DNA from: JAWLGW01 sp964569055
GTDB lineage: Bacteria; Planctomycetota; J058
Direction of reading: 5' to 3'
Assembly (NCBI GenBank): GCA_964569055.1
Contig: CAZMSZ010000280.1
Span: forward strand, 1 to 10,291
Length of the DNA stretch: 10,291 nt
In this document: in pieces, positions 6,129 through 10,291 of the stretch
Layout of the letters: every line of letters starts with the position of its first letter
Position numbering within the stretch: the first letter of the stretch is position 1
Program-made: the position numbers and the translations under genes
The notes under the pieces: model-generated
The model's database searches: none
Seen by the model: the letters and a program-made list of their open reading frames with translations, nothing else
Told to the model about the DNA's origin: nothing

Positions 6129-6884
6129 GTGTCGCTGGACGCGATCTTCTTCGACGTGGACGACACCCTGTTCTCGACGTCCGAGTTCGCCGAGCGCGCG
6201 CGGCGGGCGGCGTGCGCCGCCATGATCGAGGTGGGGCTCCGGATCGGGCTGGCCGAGCTCGAGGCCGAGCTGGCCGAGGTCGTGAGCGAGTTCTCCTCGA
6301 ACTACGACCACCACTTCGACCAGCTGCTGCGGCGGATCCCCAACCGCCACTTCAAGGGGGTCAACCGGGCGATCCTGATCGCGGCGGCCGTGAAGGCCTA
6401 CCACGACACCAAGTCGACCGAGCTGTTGCCCTACCCCGACGCGGTCGAGCTGCTGCGCGACCTCGCGGCGCTCGAGCCCGAGGTCGTGCGCGGGATCATC
6501 ACCAGCGGGCTCACGATCAAGCAGGCCGAGAAGCTGCTGCGGCTGGGGGTGTACCCCTACCTGACGCCGGCCGCGATCTACATCAGCTCGCAGATCGGGA
6601 TCAACAAGCCCAACGTCAAGCTGTGGCGCCGGGCGTGCAGCGACCTCAACCTCAAGCCGGGGCGCTGCATGTACGTCGGCGATCGGCTGCAGCGGGACAT
6701 CGACCCCGCCAACGCGCTCGGCATGATCACGGTCCACTTCAAGCGCGGCGGCCGCCACGCGGGCGAGCAGGGCGAGAGCCAGGCCACCCACACCGTGAGC
6801 GACTTCTCGCAGCTGCGGCAGGTGCTCGCGCGCGACTATCGGCTCGCGCTGCCGCCGGCCGCGCTCAGCCCCACGAGCTCGTGA
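6129..6884 (+). CDS. HAD superfamily (subfamily IA) phosphatase, TIGR02253-like
   Basis: Product of 251 residues, of the usual length for this group. GTG start giving MSLDAIFFDVDDTLF. All four HAD motifs are present: DVDDT with nucleophile D9 and acid/base D11; motif II IITSG (123-127); motif III lysine K160 in GINKPN; motif IV VGDRLQRDID with D185 and D190. The alpha-helical cap after motif I, with SSNYDHHFDQLLRRI (56-70) and AYHDTKSTELLPYP (90-103), is the hallmark I associate with TIGR02253, the group that includes the archaeal phosphatase PH1421. These are Mg-dependent cytoplasmic phosphatases with uncertain natural substrates. The C-terminal 40 residues (from about 210) are low-complexity and extend beyond the core. 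First gene of a pair: its TGA overlaps the GTG of the membrane/TPR gene (GTGA), so the two are probably translated together, though no functional link is obvious. Confidence 0.9.
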   Translation: MSLDAIFFDVDDTLFSTSEFAERARRAACAAMIEVGLRIGLAELEAELAEVVSEFSSNYDHHFDQLLRRIPNRHFKGVNRAILIAAAVKAYHDTKSTELLPYPDAVELLRDLAALEPEVVRGIITSGLTIKQAEKLLRLGVYPYLTPAAIYISSQIGINKPNVKLWRRACSDLNLKPGRCMYVGDRLQRDIDPANALGMITVHFKRGGRHAGEQGESQATHTVSDFSQLRQVLARDYRLALPPAALSPTSS

Positions 6885-9800
6885 GCCGAGGCGCGGCGCC
6901 TCCGCTCCCCGCTCGCTCGCCCGCCCTGCTCGCCGCCGCGGCGCTCGGCGCGGCCGTCCCGTTCGGGCTCCTCGCCGCCTGGCGTCAGAGCCACGGCGCC
7001 CTCAGCGCTGCGCCGCCCGCGGCGCTCCTGCTGGGGGCCGCCGCGGGCGCGCTCCTGCTCGGGCCTGCGCCCCACGCGGACGGGGCCCACGCGGGCGGGC
7101 GCGCGCGCCGGGTGTGGGCGGCGGGGACGGCGCTGGCTGCGCTCGTCGCCGCGCCGCTCCTCCCGCCGGCGATCGGCGCCGCCGTGGCGCTGGCGGCGTG
7201 CGGGCTGGCGCTGGGCGCCCTCGCGCGGCGGGCCGGCGCAGGACGCGCGATCGCGGCGGGCGCGGCGTTCGCGGGCGTCGCCGCCCTGGCGGCCCTGGGC
7301 GCGCGTCACCTCGCCCTGCCCGCGGCGCCGAGCGCGGTCCTGGCGCTGGCGGTCGGCGCGGCGCTCGTGACGCACGCGGGCAGGAGCGCCTCCTCGGCGG
7401 CCTCGCTCGGCGGCGCCCCGCTCAGCCCGCTGGTGAGCGCCGCGTCGAGCGCCCTGGTGAGCGCGCGGCTGGTGGCCACGGGCGTGGTCGCTGCGGGTGG
7501 GCTGACGTTCCTGGAGGCCGCGCCCGGGCGCGCGCCGCTGGAGACGCCGGGGGCGAGCGCCGCGCTGGCCGCCCTCGCGGCGACGGCAGGCGGCGCGGCC
7601 GCCGGGCTCGCGCTCGCGGGCCTCTCGCCCGCCCTCCGCTCGCCGCGCCTGCTCGCGCTCGTCGAGCCGCTCGGCTGGGGCTGCACCCTCGCGCTCGCCG
7701 CGGTCGGCGCGCCGCACGCGCTCGGCGACGGCGGCGCGCTGCTGCTCGCGCTGGCGGCCCTCGCCGGCGCGCTGGGTGGGGTCGGCCTCGCGAGCTGCCT
7801 CGAGGGCGCGGCGGCGCTCGGGGTGGGGCTCGGCGCGCTCGGGTTGCCGCTCGGCGGCGCGCTGTTCGCCGTCGGCGCGGCCCTGTGGCCCCTCCCGGAG
7901 CGGCTGGCGCTCGCGCTCGGGAGCGGCGCTCCGCCCGACGCGCGGCTCGTGGCCGCGGCCGAGGAGGAGCGCGTCTGCCTCCGCTTCGCGCGCTACGGTC
8001 CGCCCTCGGTGGCGGTGGTCGACGTGCGCTCGGGCGAGGAGACCGCGCGGCTGCTCACCCTCGACGGGCGGGTGCTCGGGGCCACCCCGGTGCGGGCCGA
8101 CGCGCCTCGTCAGCTCATGGCGGGGCAGGTGCTGCAGGGCGCGTTGCCGGCGCTGCTCGCGCCCGAGCCGCCGGCCCGCGTGGCGCAGGTCGGGCTGGGC
8201 ACCGGCGTCGCGTGCGGGACCGCCCTGCGGTCGCGCGCCCTCGAGGCGCTCGCGCTGTCCGAGCCGCTCGCGGGCGTGCTCGCCGTCCACGGCGACCCGG
8301 GCGACCCGTTCGGATTCGTGAGCGGGCGCCCCCTCGAGGACCCACGGCTCGAGCTGCGCCGCAGCGCGGCGCCCGCGCCGCGCGCGCAGGCGCTGGTGGT
8401 GGGCGCCGGGCCGCTGACCCCCGCGCGCGCCGCTCGCTCGCGCGGCGCGCCGCTCTCGGTGTGGCGCCTCGCGCAGCTCGAGGCGGGCGCGCTCGGCGCC
8501 TTCGGCGAGGACGTGCCGCTGCACGCGTTCTTCGCCGGCTCCGAGGAGCTGGTGCTGCTCGTCGGACCGCTCCAGCTCGGGCTCGCCTCGCTCCGCGCGC
8601 GGTTCGCCGCAGAGCCCGGGCTCGCCGCGGCGCTGCGGCCGCTCGGGATCGAGGGGCCCGAGGCGCTGCTGGCGAGGCTGAGCGCGGTCCCGGCCACCTT
8701 CGCCCGCCTGCGCGCGGGCCCGCCCGACGCCGCGCTCGACCCGGCGAGCCTCGCGGCGCGCGGCGCCGCCGACGTGGCCCGCGCGCTCGAGGTCGCGGCA
8801 GGTGAGGACGCGGCCGGCCTGCTCGCGATCGCGCGCGCCCTGGTGGCCCGGCGCGCGCCCGCCGCGGTCGCCGCGGCGGAGGCCGCGCTCGAGCGCGCCA
8901 CCGAGCGCGTCCCGGCGCTCGAGGTCCTGGGCCTGGCCCGCGCCGCGGCCGGCGACGGCCAGGGCGCCGAGGCCGCCTGGCGCGAGGCGATCGCGCTCGA
9001 GCCGGGGGCGGTCACGCCGCGGCTGATCCTCGCCCGGCGGCTGCTCGAGGCGCGCGCGTGGGCGGCGGCGCGCGAGGTGCTTCGCCCGGCGCTGCGCGAG
9101 GGTTCGCAGGCCGACGACGAGCAGCGGCGCGAGGTGCATTACCTCCTGGGCAAGCTCGCCCTCGCGCTGCGCGAGCCGCACGAGGCGATCGCCCAGCTCG
9201 AGCGGGCCGGCGCCCACGCCGACGCGGCCGACCTGCTGGGCGTGGCGCGCGCGCTGGCCCGCGACGTCCCCGAGCCGCCGCGCCCGGGCGCCGCCCTCAC
9301 GCTCGCGGCGCGCCTGCTGCAGCGCGCCCGCACGGCCGACGACCGCGAGGTCGCCCGCCGCGCCCTCGACGACGCGGTGGCCGCGCTCACCCCGCTGGCC
9401 CACGCGCCGGAGCCGCTCGACGCGCAGGGGGCGGAGGAGGGCGCGCGCGCCCGCGCCCGCCTGGCGCGCCTGCTGCGCGAGGCGGCCGCGCTCCACGACG
9501 CCCCGCCGGCCGCGCGCACGCTCCACCGCCTGGCCGCCGACGTCCTCGCGCCGCTCGCCGGCGCCGACCCGCGCCGCGCGGCCGAGCGCGCCGAGGCCCT
9601 GATCGCCGCGGGCGCGCCCGAAGAGGCCGAGGCCGCCCTGCTCGAGCACGCGGGGAGCGACGAGCCCGCGGTCCACGAGGCCCTCGGCGAGGCGCTCCTC
9701 GCGCAGGGCAAGCCCGACGCGGCCGCGGCCGCGCTCCGCAAGGCGCTGGCGGTCGGGCAGGCGTCGTCGGCGCAGACCCGCACCTACCTGCGGCTCGCCG

Positions 9801-10045
9801 ACGCCGAGCGCGCCGCCGGCCGCCCCGAGCGCGCGATCGAGGCGCTCGAGACCGCCGAGCGCCTGCTGCCGGGCCACCCGCGCGTGCGCCTCAACCTCGG
9901 CACGCTCCTGCTCGAGGCGGGACGCAAGGCGGAGGGGCTCGCCGCCTACCGCGCCTTCCTCGAGGTGGCCCCCGCCAACGACGCCCTGCGCGAGCGGGTG
10001 GAGCGGGCGGTCGCCCGGCTCGAGGCCGAGCTCGGCGCGCGCTGA
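6881..10045 (+). CDS. membrane protein with degenerate spermidine-synthase-like domain and C-terminal TPRs
   Basis: Product of 1054 residues; the GTG start (MSRGAAPPLPARS) overlaps the stop of the HAD gene by 4 nt and has no good Shine-Dalgarno of its own. Residues about 12-345 are extremely Ala/Leu/Gly-rich and hold about ten hydrophobic segments separated by short Arg-rich turns: an integral membrane domain of the type fused to spermidine-synthase-like proteins. Residues about 353-600 resemble the soluble synthase domain: LDG (394-396), QLMAGQVLQGALPALL in place of the gate helix, VGLGTG (437-442) as the nucleotide-binding glycine loop, and SEP with E461 at the end of strand 2. The GDAR loop and catalytic Asp motif (D[SCE]xDP-type) are replaced by RRSAAPAPRAQALVVG, so synthase activity is unlikely. 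From about 670 to 1050 there are TPR-type helical pairs, clearest in LGLARAAAGDGQGAEAAWREAIALEPG and three C-terminal repeats. Probably a scaffold or sensor in the inner membrane; the function is unknown. Confidence 0.8.
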   Translation: MSRGAAPPLPARSPALLAAAALGAAVPFGLLAAWRQSHGALSAAPPAALLLGAAAGALLLGPAPHADGAHAGGRARRVWAAGTALAALVAAPLLPPAIGAAVALAACGLALGALARRAGAGRAIAAGAAFAGVAALAALGARHLALPAAPSAVLALAVGAALVTHAGRSASSAASLGGAPLSPLVSAASSALVSARLVATGVVAAGGLTFLEAAPGRAPLETPGASAALAALAATAGGAAAGLALAGLSPALRSPRLLALVEPLGWGCTLALAAVGAPHALGDGGALLLALAALAGALGGVGLASCLEGAAALGVGLGALGLPLGGALFAVGAALWPLPERLALALGSGAPPDARLVAAAEEERVCLRFARYGPPSVAVVDVRSGEETARLLTLDGRVLGATPVRADAPRQLMAGQVLQGALPALLAPEPPARVAQVGLGTGVACGTALRSRALEALALSEPLAGVLAVHGDPGDPFGFVSGRPLEDPRLELRRSAAPAPRAQALVVGAGPLTPARAARSRGAPLSVWRLAQLEAGALGAFGEDVPLHAFFAGSEELVLLVGPLQLGLASLRARFAAEPGLAAALRPLGIEGPEALLARLSAVPATFARLRAGPPDAALDPASLAARGAADVARALEVAAGEDAAGLLAIARALVARRAPAAVAAAEAALERATERVPALEVLGLARAAAGDGQGAEAAWREAIALEPGAVTPRLILARRLLEARAWAAAREVLRPALREGSQADDEQRREVHYLLGKLALALREPHEAIAQLERAGAHADAADLLGVARALARDVPEPPRPGAALTLAARLLQRARTADDREVARRALDDAVAALTPLAHAPEPLDAQGAEEGARARARLARLLREAAALHDAPPAARTLHRLAADVLAPLAGADPRRAAERAEALIAAGAPEEAEAALLEHAGSDEPAVHEALGEALLAQGKPDAAAAALRKALAVGQASSAQTRTYLRLADAERAAGRPERAIEALETAERLLPGHPRVRLNLGTLLLEAGRKAEGLAAYRAFLEVAPANDALRERVERAVARLEAELGAR

Positions 10046-10067
10046 CGGGCTGTAACGGGAGATTGCA

Positions 10068-10291
10068 CTAGCTAGCGCTGTCCGCAATCGGTTCGGAGTC
10101 GGAGTCGGAGCCGGAGTCAGAGTCGGAGTCGGAGTCGGAGTCGGATTCGGAGTCGGATTCGGAGTCGGACTCGGACTCGGAATCGGAGTCGGATTCGGAT
10201 TCGGAGCCGGAGCCGGAGCCGGAGTCGGAGCCGGAGTCGGAGTCGGAGTCGGAGTCGGAGTCGGAGTCGGACTCGGACTCGGAGTCGGAGT
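10068..10291 (-). CDS. 3' end of a gene encoding a Ser-Asp/Glu/Gly repeat tail (5' end outside window)
   Basis: Read on the minus strand from the right edge, one frame gives Ser alternating with Asp, Glu or Gly for 33 units without interruption, then EPIADSAS and a TAG at 10070-10068. Serine is TCC in all but one unit (TCT). The partner codon is GAC, with eight Glu (GAA/GAG), one GAT and five Gly (GGC). Ten of the fifteen departures from the TCC-GAC unit fall at third codon positions. None of the plus-strand frames has a start codon between the last upstream stop and the repeat, so plus-strand coding is excluded. Ser-Asp tails are known as flexible stalks in surface proteins (the Sdr family of staphylococci) and as acidic disordered, possibly Ca-binding regions elsewhere; neither is shown here. 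No sorting motif follows the repeat. The gene converges on the membrane/TPR gene with 22 nt between stops. It could instead be a non-coding microsatellite. Confidence 0.5.
   Translation of the reverse strand, partial: SDSESESDSDSDSDSDSDSGSDSGSGSGSESESDSDSESESDSESDSESDSDSDSDSDSGSDSDSEPIADSAS
10093..10291. repeat. hexanucleotide tandem repeat (TCGGAG)n, 33 units, reaching the window edge
   Basis: Thirty-three consecutive 6-nt units based on TCGGAG run to the right edge and presumably beyond. Variants are CCGGAG (five units), TCGGAT (four), TCGGAC (four), TCGGAA (one) and TCAGAG (one). There is not a single insertion or deletion, so every frame is kept. Variant units cluster: GAT/GAC/GAA units lie mainly at 10141-10200 and CCG units at 10207-10236. 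This suggests spread by slippage or unequal exchange. It probably encodes the Ser-Asp tail on the minus strand. Confidence 0.95.

Noticed and set aside
10046..10067. Possible terminator between the convergent membrane/TPR gene and the Ser-Asp gene
   Set aside because: The 22 nt hold no stem with a T-run; only the short palindromes CTAGCTAG and AGCGCT are nearby.
6836..10087. Very long open frame on the minus strand, antisense to the membrane/TPR gene; it is also open upstream through the hexamer tract as a Pro-Thr reading
   Set aside because: The product is Arg/Gly/Ala/Gln-rich with no domain, as expected for the complement of a GC-rich gene with strong third-position bias. In the Pro-Thr frame most repeat variants fall at middle codon positions and change the residue, unlike the Ser-Asp frame.
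10093..10290. Plus-strand Ser-Glu reading of the hexamer tract
   Set aside because: A stop (TAG at 10069-10071) lies just upstream in that frame with no ATG, GTG or TTG before the repeat; the other two plus frames also have stops upstream with no start.
10093..10291. Tandem repeat as a CRISPR array
   Set aside because: Units are 6 nt, contiguous and without spacers.

Overview
The window is very GC-rich (roughly 75% by eye), gene-dense, and uses GTG starts and 4-nt GTGA overlaps. Together with the gene content (a 4-hydroxybenzoyl-CoA reductase-like molybdenum enzyme, a membrane/TPR protein of the spermidine-synthase-like type, Ala-rich proteins and a GGGGGGC-GGA-GCCCCCC hairpin) this suggests a chromosome from a high-GC environmental bacterium. 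Myxococcota/former Deltaproteobacteria is my first guess and Planctomycetota my second. That placement is inference from style, not from a marker gene. No RNA gene, CRISPR array, insertion sequence or integrase is visible.

Layout. 1-262: no supported gene, but a strong hairpin (98-120). 263-886 (+): exported, cysteine-free thioredoxin-fold-like protein. 887-1011: short intergenic region with a weak -10, a small inverted repeat and a strong Shine-Dalgarno. 1012-1938 (+): secreted SnoaL/NTF2-like protein. Its stop codon interlocks with that of the convergent operon on the minus strand. 5955-1935 (-): three-gene molybdenum hydroxylase operon in the order 2Fe-2S subunit, molybdopterin subunit, FAD subunit, joined by GTGA and TGATG overlaps. 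5956-6128: divergent control region with a 16-bp-arm imperfect inverted repeat covering the operon's ribosome binding site. 6129-6884 (+): HAD phosphatase. 6881-10045 (+): 1054-residue membrane protein with a degenerate spermidine-synthase-like domain and TPRs, coupled to the HAD gene by GTGA. 10068-10291 (-): 3' end of a gene entering from the right, whose product ends in a Ser-Asp/Glu/Gly dipeptide tail, encoded by 33 hexanucleotide units.

How the genes work together. The centre of the window is one enzyme: the three minus-strand genes supply the 2x[2Fe-2S], Mo-cofactor and FAD chain of a xanthine-oxidase-family enzyme. The FAD subunit also carries the extra cysteine loop that in 4-hydroxybenzoyl-CoA reductase binds a [4Fe-4S] cluster. 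This makes a reductive or low-potential role more likely than simple hydroxylation. Two things set it apart: Gln at the position of the usual catalytic Glu, and a [4Fe-4S] loop about 11 residues longer than I recall for the Thauera enzyme. No CoA ligase, transporter, regulator or cofactor-maturation gene is present in the window, so the substrate cannot be deduced. The flanking plus-strand genes have no evident link to this enzyme.

Nothing here is a recognisable defence system or mobile element. The points most worth following are the Mo-enzyme's active-site substitution and loop, the inverted repeat over its start, the pseudoenzyme-like synthase/TPR fusion, and the Ser-Asp tail gene at the right edge.
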